A stretch of DNA of 64,000 nt from positions 4,125,001 to 4,189,000 of the forward strand of contig NZ_CP149798.1 of NCBI RefSeq assembly GCF_037940415.1, written 5' to 3'. Under the pieces are notes generated by a model, which was not told where the DNA came from, ran no database searches, and saw only the letters and a list, made by a program, of their open reading frames with translations. Position numbers and translations under genes: made by a program. Below are positions 18,144 to 26,726 of this stretch, piece after piece. Origin of the DNA: Streptomyces sp. f51 (GTDB taxonomy: Bacteria > Actinomycetota > Actinomycetes > Streptomycetales > Streptomycetaceae). Position 1 is the first letter of the stretch. Each line of letters opens with the position of its first letter.

Positions 18144-19843
18144 GCCCCACCAACCTTCCCACCGGTCCGGTCCACGGGCACGTCACCTTCCTGGGTGCCG
18201 GACCCGGAGATCCAGGGCTGCTGACACTGCGCGCCGTGGAGGCGCTGGCGAACGCGGACGTCCTCGTCGCCGAGCACGATGTGCTCGACGTGGTGCGCGT
18301 TCACGCCAGACAAGGCGTCGCTGTTCTGAACACGGATCCGGACACTTCGCCGGTTCCGTACCAGAGCACAGGCACGCCTCAGCTGACGGTTGTTGACAGC
18401 GCGTCAACAGCCGTTGGTGACCCCGCGTCGAGGGACGCCGCCAATCTTGTCATGACGGCCGCACGGGGCGGCAAGCGGGTCGTGCGTGCGGTGTCCGGGG
18501 ACCCGGGACTTGATACGTACGCGGCCGAGGAAATGCTCGCCTGCGTCGCCGCGGGCGTTCCGTTCGAGGTCGTGCCCGGCATCGCGGCCGCCGTCGGTGT
18601 CCCCGCCTACGCGGGTGTCCCGCTGCGCGACGCGCAGGGCGCGGACGTACGGTTCGTCGACGCGCGCACCGCCTCGAACCGCTGCTGGACCGAGGTCGGC
18701 GCCTCCGACGGCACCGTCGTGGTGTCGGCGACGCTCGACTCCGTGGCCGCGGCCGCCGGCGAACTGGTGGCCTCCGGCCGCAAGCCCGACACCCCGATGT
18801 CGGTGACGATCGCCGGCACGACGACCCGCCAGCGCACCTGGTCGGCCACCCTCGGCACGATCGCGCAGACGCTGAAGCAGGCGAAGGTGCTGCCGTCCCC
18901 GGACGGCGGCCGGCCGGTCATAGCCGTGGTCGGTGAGCGTTCCGCCGCCGCCCAGCGCGACCAGTTGTCGTGGTTCGAGTCCAAGCCGATGTTCGGCTGG
19001 AAGGTGCTCGTGCCGCGGACGAAGGAGCAGGCGGCCTCGCTCTCCGACCAGCTTCGGTCGTACGGGGCCGTGCCCTACGAGGTGCCGACGATCGCCGTCG
19101 AGCCGCCGCGCACGCCCCAGCAGATGGAGCGCGCGGTCAAGGGCCTGGTCACCGGCCGCTACGAATGGATCGCCTTCACCTCGGTCAACGCCGTCAAGGC
19201 GGTCCGGGAGAAGTTCGAGGAGTACGGCCTCGACGCGCGTGCCTTCGCGGGCATCAAGGTCGCCGCGGTCGGCGAGCAGACCGCGAACGCGCTCGTCGCC
19301 TTCGGTGTGAAGCCGGACCTGGTGCCGAGCGGCGAGCAGTCGGCCGCGGGTCTCCTCGAGGACTGGCCGCCCTACGACCCGGTCTTCGACCCAATCGACC
19401 GTGTCTTCCTGCCCCGTGCGGACATCGCCACGGAGACCCTCGTCGCCGGGCTCATCGAGCTGGGCTGGGAGGTCGACGACGTCACGGCGTACCGCACCGT
19501 GCGCGCGTCGCCGCCGCCGGCGGACACCCGTGAGGCGATCAAGGGCGGCGGCTTCGACGCGGTCCTGTTCACCTCGTCGTCCACGGTCCGGAACCTGGTC
19601 GGCATCGCGGGCAAGCCGCACAACGTCACGGTGATCGCCTGCATCGGCCCGGCCACGGCCAAGACGGCCGAGGAACACGGGCTGCGGGTCGACGTGATGG
19701 CCCCCGAGCCCTCGGTGCACAAGCTGGCCGAGGCCCTGGCCGAGTTCGGCCTGCGCCGCCGTGCCGCGGCACTGGACGCGGGCGACCCGGTGACCCGCCC
19801 GAGCGAGCGCCGCCCCGGCTCGCGCCGGCGCCGCACCACCTGA
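18140..19843 (+). CDS. hemD: fused methyltransferase-like / uroporphyrinogen-III synthase
   Basis: A 567-residue two-domain protein. Residues 10-250 have the uroporphyrinogen-III C-methyltransferase (SUMT) fold, residues about 285-535 are HemD, which cyclises hydroxymethylbilane (VLVPRTKEQAASL, FTSVNAVKAV, FTSSSTVRNL). In the SUMT part GAGPGDPGLLTLRAVE is intact, but the usual RLKGGDPFxFGRG reads RAVSGDPGLDTYAAEE and PLTHR reads PLRDAQ, so methyltransferase activity is doubtful. GTG 18140 overlaps hemC. A terminator hairpin follows. Confidence 0.92.
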   Translation: MSPTNLPTGPVHGHVTFLGAGPGDPGLLTLRAVEALANADVLVAEHDVLDVVRVHARQGVAVLNTDPDTSPVPYQSTGTPQLTVVDSASTAVGDPASRDAANLVMTAARGGKRVVRAVSGDPGLDTYAAEEMLACVAAGVPFEVVPGIAAAVGVPAYAGVPLRDAQGADVRFVDARTASNRCWTEVGASDGTVVVSATLDSVAAAAGELVASGRKPDTPMSVTIAGTTTRQRTWSATLGTIAQTLKQAKVLPSPDGGRPVIAVVGERSAAAQRDQLSWFESKPMFGWKVLVPRTKEQAASLSDQLRSYGAVPYEVPTIAVEPPRTPQQMERAVKGLVTGRYEWIAFTSVNAVKAVREKFEEYGLDARAFAGIKVAAVGEQTANALVAFGVKPDLVPSGEQSAAGLLEDWPPYDPVFDPIDRVFLPRADIATETLVAGLIELGWEVDDVTAYRTVRASPPPADTREAIKGGGFDAVLFTSSSTVRNLVGIAGKPHNVTVIACIGPATAKTAEEHGLRVDVMAPEPSVHKLAEALAEFGLRRRAAALDAGDPVTRPSERRPGSRRRRTT

Positions 19844-19854
19844 ACCAGGTGAGC

Positions 19855-19892
19855 AACGCCCCGCCGCCTCCTCCGGGAGACGGCGGGGCGTT
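19855..19892 (+). terminator. terminator of the rex-hemACD operon
   Basis: Arms aacgccccgccg (19855-19866) and cggcggggcgtt (19881-19892) form a perfect 12-bp stem with a 14-base loop, followed by ttctt. It begins 11 bases after the hemD stop. Confidence 0.88.
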
Positions 19893-19953
19893 CTTCGTCC
19901 CACGCCCGGCCGGACGGGCCGGTGCCGCTGGTTCGCCCAGGGCGATCGGTGTT

Positions 19954-21972
19954 CTAGCCGTCGGACCCCGGCGGCACCAGGATGGCCCAGTCGGCGCCCG
20001 GAGCGGTCTCGGTGCCGTCCGCCAGGACTGCGGTCACCCAGTAGAAGTGGGTGGTACCGGAGCGGGCGGCGGTGTCCTCGTAAGAGGTCCCGGTGACGGG
20101 GGTGTCGCCGGTCAGGCTCACGTACCGGCCCGCGTCCCGGTCCCACCGCAGGACGCGGTAGCCGGTGGCGCCCTCGACCGCGTTCCAGGACAGGTCCACG
20201 GCGCCGCCCGCGTCCGCGGCGGACGCCTCCAGGGACACCGGGGAGCCCTCGGGCGTGGCGACGGCCGGGGTCAGGTCGAGTTCGGTGACGGCGACGACCA
20301 GGGCCTTTCCGGTCCACCTGTAGCTGGAGTTGTAGCTCGTGTCGACGGCGTCGATCCAGTAGCAGTGCTCGTCGCCGTCGGGCAGGGTCGCGTCGACGTA
20401 GTGCGTGGTGGCCGGGCTCAGGTAGGCCCATTCGGAGCCGGAGCACACGGCGGTGCCGTCCTCCTCGTCCCTGAGCACCTCTCCGCGGTAGACCGTGTAC
20501 CGCTTGAGATCCGTCTCCGTGTTGGCGTTCCAGTCCAGGACGACGCCGTACTCGGTGGCCTCGGCGGTCAGCCCGGTGACCGCGGCGGGCGGAGTGGTGT
20601 CCTGGTCGGAGGCGAGGGTGGTGACCGTGACCGTGGGAGAGGCCAGGGACTCGCGCTCGGCGTTGTCGTAGCCCTTGACCACGTAGTGGTACGTGGTGTT
20701 CGGGGCCATGGTCTGGGTGCAGGTGTACCGGTACCGGCCGTCGGCCAGGCGTGTGTACGTGGTGTCGCACCTCGACGGCTCGATGGAGGTGTTCACCGGC
20801 AGGGACAGAGACCGGTACACGTTGAAGTCGTAGTACTGCCCGTCCGTGTCGGGGTCGACGGTCCATCTGAGGACGACCCGGTGGGCGTCGGGTGTCGCGG
20901 TCAGGTCGTGCGGGGCGGCGACGGGCCGGGTCGCCTTCACGAGGGCGGAGTACCCGGAGACACGGCCGGCCCCGTCGACGGCCCGCACCCGGTAGGTCCA
21001 GGACCGGGACCGTGTGGCCTTGGTGTCGGTGAAGCCGGTGCCGGACGTGCTGACGTCGCCCCCGATCTCGCTGCTCCGCGACACGATGTAGCGCACCGCT
21101 CCGCGGACCGGGCTCCAGGTCAGCTTGATGCCCTCGTCCAGACCCTGGGCGGTGAGGCCGGTCGGCGTGGTGAGGGCGACGGTCTCCACCCGCTGGTCGG
21201 CGCTGCCCACCGAGACGTTGCCCGCCTTGTCGTAGGCCCGGACCTCGTAGAAGTAGGTGCGGCCGGGAGCCGTCGGGAGGTTGGAGTAGGTGGTGCCGGT
21301 GGTGCTCCCGACGTTCAGCCAGGTGCTGCTGCCCTCCTCACGGCGGTACAGGCGGTAGCCGGCGAGGTCCATCTCCTTGTTCGCGGCCCAGGACACCACG
21401 GCCTGCGCGGTGGCGTTGTCGAGCCGCGCGCTCACCCCGGTCGGAGTGAGCGGCTTCACCTTGTCGACGGTGGCGGAAGTCCGGGGCGTGTAAGCGAACT
21501 TGACGTTCGCCGCGCCCGTCCAGGCGACGAAGTCGACGCGCAGCGTGTGCTTGCCGGAGGGGACCGTGAGGGCGACCGACTTCTTCTGCGTGGACGAGAC
21601 GTTCTTCCACGCGTCGATCTTGCGGACACCGTCGAGGTAGACGCGGACGCCGTCCTGCGCCTCGGCGGCGAACGTGAAGGGCCCGCCGGAGCCGAAGTCA
21701 CGGGTGGCGGTCCAGCGGACGGAGAAGTTGTCCTTGGGCAGGGCGACACCTGCCGGGGCGCCGGTGCCGTAGTTCTCGCTGACCGCGCTGTCGCAGTCGG
21801 TCTTCTTCGGGGTCCCGGAGAAGGTGGTGTTGGCGAAGTACTGGCGCTTGAACACCGGAGAGGCGCAGTCGGCGGCGGCGGCCGGGCCGGCGTCGACGGC
21901 GAGCAGGCCGCCGCTCGTCGCCAGGGTGACGGCGACGGCGGCGACGAGTCTCAGCCAGGTGGGGTTCTTCAC
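19954..21972 (-). CDS. secreted PA14/fibronectin type III repeat protein
   Basis: A 672-residue exported protein. The signal peptide (about 1-35) has a hydrophobic core LVAAVAVTLATSGGLLAV and an AAAADC cleavage region. A PA14-like domain follows (about 36-165: DNFSVRWTATRDFG, GVRVYLDGVRKID), a fold that often binds carbohydrate. Then come about five fibronectin type III repeats to the end. No catalytic domain is seen, so a cell-wall or extracellular binding role is likely. GTG 21972 is chosen with GAAAGG about ten bases upstream; a longer frame would run antisense to hemB. Confidence 0.82.
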   Translation of the reverse strand: MKNPTWLRLVAAVAVTLATSGGLLAVDAGPAAAADCASPVFKRQYFANTTFSGTPKKTDCDSAVSENYGTGAPAGVALPKDNFSVRWTATRDFGSGGPFTFAAEAQDGVRVYLDGVRKIDAWKNVSSTQKKSVALTVPSGKHTLRVDFVAWTGAANVKFAYTPRTSATVDKVKPLTPTGVSARLDNATAQAVVSWAANKEMDLAGYRLYRREEGSSTWLNVGSTTGTTYSNLPTAPGRTYFYEVRAYDKAGNVSVGSADQRVETVALTTPTGLTAQGLDEGIKLTWSPVRGAVRYIVSRSSEIGGDVSTSGTGFTDTKATRSRSWTYRVRAVDGAGRVSGYSALVKATRPVAAPHDLTATPDAHRVVLRWTVDPDTDGQYYDFNVYRSLSLPVNTSIEPSRCDTTYTRLADGRYRYTCTQTMAPNTTYHYVVKGYDNAERESLASPTVTVTTLASDQDTTPPAAVTGLTAEATEYGVVLDWNANTETDLKRYTVYRGEVLRDEEDGTAVCSGSEWAYLSPATTHYVDATLPDGDEHCYWIDAVDTSYNSSYRWTGKALVVAVTELDLTPAVATPEGSPVSLEASAADAGGAVDLSWNAVEGATGYRVLRWDRDAGRYVSLTGDTPVTGTSYEDTAARSGTTHFYWVTAVLADGTETAPGADWAILVPPGSDG

Positions 21973-22197
21973 GGAGGGGATGCCTTTCGGGCCGTTCGAG
22001 GGGGCTGTGACTAGACCCGTGACCAGGGCGGTTGGTTGTATCGAGGCGAGGTGACGCCGAGTCCCGGACCCGTCCCGGTGCAGCCCCCTTGGCCCCGGCG
22101 GGCGTGACAGGCCCTGTCCGACTGTCCCGGGCCGGGCCGGGCCTGCCCGACTGGGCGTCGGCAAAGGCATGGGTCCGGCGGGCGTAGCGTAGAGGTC

Positions 22198-23190
22198 ATG
22201 ACGAAGTACGGATCCTTCCCCGGTACGCGTCCCCGGCGGCTGCGCACCACCCCCGTCATGCGCCGGATGGTCGCCGAGACCCGGCTGCACCCCGCCGACC
22301 TCATCCTCCCCGCGTTCGTGCGCGAGGGCGTGAGCGAGCCGGTGCCGATCGGGTCGATGCCCGGGGTCGTGCAGCACACGCGGGACAGCCTGAAGAAGGC
22401 GGCCCTGGAGGCGGTGGAGGCCGGGGTCTCCGGGATCATGCTGTTCGGGGTTCCCGAGGACGAGAAGAAGGACGCCGTCGGGACCCCCGGCACCGACCCG
22501 GACGGGATCCTCCAGGTCGCCCTGCGCGATGTGCGCGCCGAGGTCGGCGACGACCTCCTCGTGATGTCCGACCTGTGCCTCGACGAGACCACCGACCACG
22601 GTCACTGCGGTGTGCTCGACGACCAGGGCCGGGTCGACAACGACGCGACCCTGGAGCGGTACGCCGAGATGGCCCAGGTCCAGGCCGACGCGGGCGCCCA
22701 TGTCGTGGGCCCCAGCGGCATGATGGACGGTCAGATCGGTGTCATCCGTGACGCACTCGACCAGATCGGCCGCGAGGACGTGGCGATCCTCGCCTACACC
22801 GTCAAGTACGCCTCCGCCTTCTACGGCCCGTTCCGGGAGGCCGTCGGCTCGTCCCTGAGGGGCGACCGCAAGACGTACCAGCAGGACCCGGCCAACGCCC
22901 GTGAGTCGCTGCGGGAGTTGGCGCTCGACCTGGAGGAGGGCGCCGACATGGTGATGGTGAAGCCCGCCGGTCCCTACCTCGACATCCTCGCCCGCGTCGC
23001 CGACGTGTCCGACGTACCGGTCGTCGCCTACCAGATCTCCGGCGAGTACTCGATGGTCGAGGCCGCCGCGGAGAAGGGCTGGATCGACCGCGACCGGGCG
23101 ATCCTGGAGTCCCTGACCGGTATCAAGCGCGCCGGCGCCCAGAACATCCTCACGTACTGGGCGACCGAAGCGGCCCGCGGCCTGCGTTAG
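22198..23190 (+). CDS. hemB: delta-aminolevulinic acid dehydratase (porphobilinogen synthase)
   Basis: A 330-residue HemB, condensing two aminolevulinates into porphobilinogen, the step before hemC. Conserved parts are LILPAFVREG, DLCLDETTDHGHCG (metal region), VVGPSGMMDGQIG, the Schiff-base lysines in YTVKYASAFYGPFR and MVMVKPAGPYLDI. It is separated from the rex-hem operon by the leftward FN3 gene, so it has its own promoter. Its TAG stop overlaps the stop of the next, opposing gene. Confidence 0.96.
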   Translation: MTKYGSFPGTRPRRLRTTPVMRRMVAETRLHPADLILPAFVREGVSEPVPIGSMPGVVQHTRDSLKKAALEAVEAGVSGIMLFGVPEDEKKDAVGTPGTDPDGILQVALRDVRAEVGDDLLVMSDLCLDETTDHGHCGVLDDQGRVDNDATLERYAEMAQVQADAGAHVVGPSGMMDGQIGVIRDALDQIGREDVAILAYTVKYASAFYGPFREAVGSSLRGDRKTYQQDPANARESLRELALDLEEGADMVMVKPAGPYLDILARVADVSDVPVVAYQISGEYSMVEAAAEKGWIDRDRAILESLTGIKRAGAQNILTYWATEAARGLR

Positions 23191-23942
23191 TACGACAGCG
23201 CAGCGTCCAGGGTCTGCTGCCAGTACGTCACCGTGAGCTTGTCGTCGACGTACACACCCTTCGCGGGGAGCGCGGTGGTCACGCCGCGGCTCTTGCCGAA
23301 GCCGACCTCCAGGGTCTTGGCCGTGTAGCCGTTGCCGCCACTGCCGTCGGCCGACGACAGCAGCACGCCCGCGTAGCCGGACTCGCCGGGAGCGAGGGTG
23401 ACGACCGCCTGCGGGTGGGTCTCCTCCGCGACCGGCGGGACGGACTGGGCCTCACCGAAGCGGGCGATCGGATAGCCCGTCAGGTCGCAGTTGCGCGAAC
23501 CCGTGTTGGTGACGGTGAGCAGCAGGTGGTTCAGCGGCCGGGAGACGGCCGTCGCGCTCGTACGGGTGTTGGAGGCGTCGCACGCCACGTTCCGGGTGCC
23601 GGTGCCGGTCTTGCCCGTGGAGCCGCCCGAACCGCCCGCCGAGCCCTTGCCGCCCGTGCCGGTGCCGCCCGTGGTGGTGCCGGTGCCCTTCGAACCGTTC
23701 GCCGAGCCCGAGCCCGAGCCCGATCCGGAGCCCGTGGTCGTGCCGGTCCCCGCGGGCTTCGCCGTCGTGTCCCCGCCGGCCGCCGGGCCGTCCGACCCCG
23801 CCGAGGGACGGGCCGGGGCGGACGAGCCCTCGTCGCGGACGCCGTTCCCGTTGCCGCAGGCCGTGAGCGAAAGCGCGGTGAGCACGATCGCGGAGGCGGC
23901 GAGCAGACGGGTGCGGCTGGTGCGGGTGGTGCGTGCGGACAT
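23187..23942 (-). CDS. DUF4232-type lipoprotein
   Basis: A 251-residue lipoprotein. The signal peptide ends in a lipobox LSLTAC (cysteine near residue 30). A Gly/Ser/Thr-rich linker (35-115) leads to a DUF4232-like domain starting VACDASNTRTSA with LTVTNTGSRNCDLTGYPI. Function is unknown; it probably sits on the outer face of the membrane. ATG 23942 has AGGGGGA at seven bases. Its stop TAA overlaps the hemB stop codon on the other strand, with no room for a terminator. Confidence 0.82.
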   Translation of the reverse strand: MSARTTRTSRTRLLAASAIVLTALSLTACGNGNGVRDEGSSAPARPSAGSDGPAAGGDTTAKPAGTGTTTGSGSGSGSGSANGSKGTGTTTGGTGTGGKGSAGGSGGSTGKTGTGTRNVACDASNTRTSATAVSRPLNHLLLTVTNTGSRNCDLTGYPIARFGEAQSVPPVAEETHPQAVVTLAPGESGYAGVLLSSADGSGGNGYTAKTLEVGFGKSRGVTTALPAKGVYVDDKLTVTYWQQTLDAALSY

Positions 23943-24152
23943 GGGTGATCCCCCTGTGGTGTCGCTGGTGGGACGGCCGCTCGACCGGTCGGCGGGAGCG
24001 GCGTGCTTGGATGGCCACAGCTTGCGCGGTGATCCGTCCCGGCCGCCACGCCCGGCGGGGAACGTGGGACGCTGGAACGCCGAAATGCCGTCTGACCTGG
24101 GGAAACAATCCTCCCTTGGAACGCGGTACGGGACACGGGGGATGGAGGAACG

Positions 24153-25529
24153 GTGGCGGGGGACGAGTTCGCGGAACTGCTTCGGGAGCTGAAGGAGCGG
24201 TCCGGCCTCAGCTACGGGGCGCTCGCCAAACGGCTGCACGTGAGTACGTCCACGCTGCACCGGTACGTCAACGGGGATGCCGTACCGGCGGACTACGCGC
24301 CCGTGGAGCGGCTGGCGCGGGTGTGCCGGGCCGACCCGCAGGAGCTGGTGGAGCTGCACCGGCGGTGGGTCCTCGCGGACGCGCTGCGCGGGAGGAAGGG
24401 TGCGGGCGCCGGTCCGGAGGGCATCGCTCCGCAGAGTGCCGCTCCGGAGGGTGAGGGCGAAGGCGAGGGCTCGGGCAGCGCGGCGCCGGGCGCGGAGACG
24501 GGCCCGCGGGCGGAGCGTCCGGCGGACGACGACCAGGGGACCGGGGAGACCACGGAAACCGAGGAGGTTGACGCCGAGGAAGCCGCGCCCGTGGGGCGGG
24601 GCCGCTCGCGCCGCCGCCGGACCCTGGTGCTCGCCGCGGTCGGCGCCGTCGTCGCGACCGCCGCCGTATCCGGCGCGCTGGGTGTACGGATCGGGTCCGG
24701 CGGCGGTCACGACGACAGCGGGGGCAAGGCGGTGGCCCTCGGCGTACCGAGCGCCACCGGCCTGCGGAAGACCGGAGCGGCCAACGGCGCGGAGCACGGC
24801 TCGCCTTCGCCGTCCGCCTCGCACAAGGGCGGCCCCAAGGCGTCCGTCTCCTCCATCGGCGGGCCCGTCGACCCGGCGGGGGGCGGCGGCGACGCGACGG
24901 CCGGACAGGGAGCGGACGCCGACGGAGCGGGCGCGCCCACCGTCGTCACCGACGCGTACAAGTTCGAGGACCCGTGCAGCCAGCACTACCTGGTGAACCG
25001 GCCCGCCCCCCAAGTGCCCCCGCCGCCGGGCGAGTCGGACGCGCGCGGCTGGGTCGCCGCACTCGGCGCGGTCCCTGGCGGGGAGCAGATGATCGCACTC
25101 ACCGTGCAGGGCACCGGGAAGGCGACCGTCGTCCTGAAGGAGCTGCACGTGCGGGTCCTGGACAAGAACGCACCGCTCGCCTGGAACGACTACGCCGTGG
25201 GCGTGGGCTGCGGCGGCCACGTGGACACGAAATCGTTCACCGTCGACCTCGACGCGGGCCGGCCGGCCGTCGGGGTCAAGGGCGGCCAGCGGAACTTCCC
25301 CTACAAGGTCAGCGAGTCCGACCCCGAGGTCTTCTACATCATCGCCGGCGCTCAGGCGCACGACGTGAGCTGGTACCTGGAACTCGACTGGTCCAGCGGG
25401 GCCAGGAGCGGAACGGTGCGTGTCGACGACCACGGAAAGCCGTTCCGGACGAGCGGGAACGTGGGGCGCCCCGCCTACAACCACCCGCTGGGCAGCAGCG
25501 AATGGCAGACGGCACCTCCCCCTGGCTGA
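24153..25529 (+). CDS. membrane-anchored XRE-type HTH protein
   Basis: A 458-residue one-pass protein. Residues 1-70 are an XRE helix-turn-helix (LKERSGLSYGALAKRLHVST with LHRYVNGDAVP). A charged Glu/Ala linker follows, then a membrane span near 155-175 (TLVLAAVGAVVATAAVSGAL). The outer C-terminal part (about 265-450) is a folded, Cys-containing domain of unknown type. This layout suggests a DNA-binding protein that senses the cell surface. GTG 24153 has GGAGG upstream. It is divergent from the DUF4232 gene. Confidence 0.8.
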   Translation: MAGDEFAELLRELKERSGLSYGALAKRLHVSTSTLHRYVNGDAVPADYAPVERLARVCRADPQELVELHRRWVLADALRGRKGAGAGPEGIAPQSAAPEGEGEGEGSGSAAPGAETGPRAERPADDDQGTGETTETEEVDAEEAAPVGRGRSRRRRTLVLAAVGAVVATAAVSGALGVRIGSGGGHDDSGGKAVALGVPSATGLRKTGAANGAEHGSPSPSASHKGGPKASVSSIGGPVDPAGGGGDATAGQGADADGAGAPTVVTDAYKFEDPCSQHYLVNRPAPQVPPPPGESDARGWVAALGAVPGGEQMIALTVQGTGKATVVLKELHVRVLDKNAPLAWNDYAVGVGCGGHVDTKSFTVDLDAGRPAVGVKGGQRNFPYKVSESDPEVFYIIAGAQAHDVSWYLELDWSSGARSGTVRVDDHGKPFRTSGNVGRPAYNHPLGSSEWQTAPPPG

Positions 25530-25602
25530 ACCACCTCGCCAAGTAGCCCTGGAAGCTAGGGTGTTGACCGTCGGTTGACGCGACCCTCCAGGGAGATGCC
25601 TC

Positions 25603-26505
25603 ATGTCCGGTGACGCCCTCGGCCAGGACCCCGCCGAGCTGAGAAGGAGGATCGACACCACCAAGGCGCACCCCGCCCGGGTCTACGACGTCCTTCTCGG
25701 CGGCAAGGACCACTATCCCGTCGACCGGAACGCGGCCGCCGCCGCGCTCGCCGCGAACCCGCGCGGCTACCTCGACGTCCGGCACAACCGCGACTTCCTG
25801 CGCCGGGCCGTGACCGCGCTGGCGGAGGAGGGCGGCATCCGGCAGTTCCTGGACATCGGCACCGGACTGCCCACGCAGGAGAACGTCCACCAGATCGCCC
25901 AGCGGATCACCCCGGACGCGCGGGTCGTGTACGTCGACAACGACCCGGTGGTCCTGGCCCACGCGCGCGCCCTGCTCACCAGCGGGCCCGAGGGCCGTAC
26001 GGACTACATCGACGCGGACCTCAAGGAGCCCAAGCGGATCCTCGAACAGGCCGCCGAGACCCTCGACTTCGGGCAACCGGTCGCCCTGGTGCTCGTCGCG
26101 GTCCTGCACTTCGTCGAGGACGCCGAGGCCTACCCGATCGTGCGCGCGCTCGTCGACGCGCTGCCGTCCGGCAGCCGTGTGGTCGTCAGCCACCTCACCG
26201 AGGACCTGAACGCCGAGAACGTCCGCGCGGTCCAACGGACGTACACCGAGCGCGGGTTCACGTTCGTCCTGCGGTCGAGGGCCGAGGTCGAGCGCTTCTT
26301 CACCGAGAACGGCCTGATCCTGGACGAGCCCGGTGTCGTCCCCGCCCACCACTGGCGCCCCGACGGCAACGCCCCGGCCCCCGAGCCCGCCGACCCCGCC
26401 TTCCTCGCCACGCTCGACGCCATCGACAAGGTCCGCCACCTCGGCATCGGCGACGTCACGGACGCGGACATCAACGTGTACGTCGCCACGGGCGTCAAGC
26501 CCTAG
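25603..26505 (+). CDS. SAM-dependent methyltransferase (DUF574 / Methyltransf_19)
   Basis: A 300-residue methyltransferase of the DUF574 family, abundant in Streptomyces with many paralogues. Family marks are AHPARVYDVLLGGKDHYPVDR, the SAM motif FLDIGTGLPT and acidic loop VVYVDNDPVV, and VLHFVED. The substrate is unknown; in several loci such genes sit next to Xre/DUF397 regulators, and here the gene follows an HTH membrane protein. ATG 25603 has aggga upstream. Confidence 0.88.
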   Translation: MSGDALGQDPAELRRRIDTTKAHPARVYDVLLGGKDHYPVDRNAAAAALAANPRGYLDVRHNRDFLRRAVTALAEEGGIRQFLDIGTGLPTQENVHQIAQRITPDARVVYVDNDPVVLAHARALLTSGPEGRTDYIDADLKEPKRILEQAAETLDFGQPVALVLVAVLHFVEDAEAYPIVRALVDALPSGSRVVVSHLTEDLNAENVRAVQRTYTERGFTFVLRSRAEVERFFTENGLILDEPGVVPAHHWRPDGNAPAPEPADPAFLATLDAIDKVRHLGIGDVTDADINVYVATGVKP

Positions 26506-26610
26506 GCACCGCAACGGGGTTGGCGTCCGCGTCCGTATCCCGGAATCGGCGGGTGTAGGCGCCACGCATCGGCCTAGGGTGCGGTCAGGGCGCCCCCGGC
26601 AGGACAGGGC

Positions 26611-26712
26611 CGCCCGCAAGGACGCAGCCGGCCGGGGCGCCGCCCGCAAGGACGCCACCCGCCGGGGCGCCGACCTCAACGACGCCACCTGCCGGGCGCC
26701 GACCGCAAGGAC
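26611..26712 (+). repeat. 30-bp tandem repeat upstream of the aminotransferase
   Basis: Units at 26611-26640 and 26641-26670 (30 bp each, differing at a few bases), 26671-26699 (29 bp, diverged) and a partial fourth from 26700. The core is cgcccgcaaggacgc. The last copy ends about 15 bases before the aminotransferase start, so the repeats occupy its leader. Confidence 0.75.
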
Positions 26713-26726
26713 AAGGAGCCGTCATC

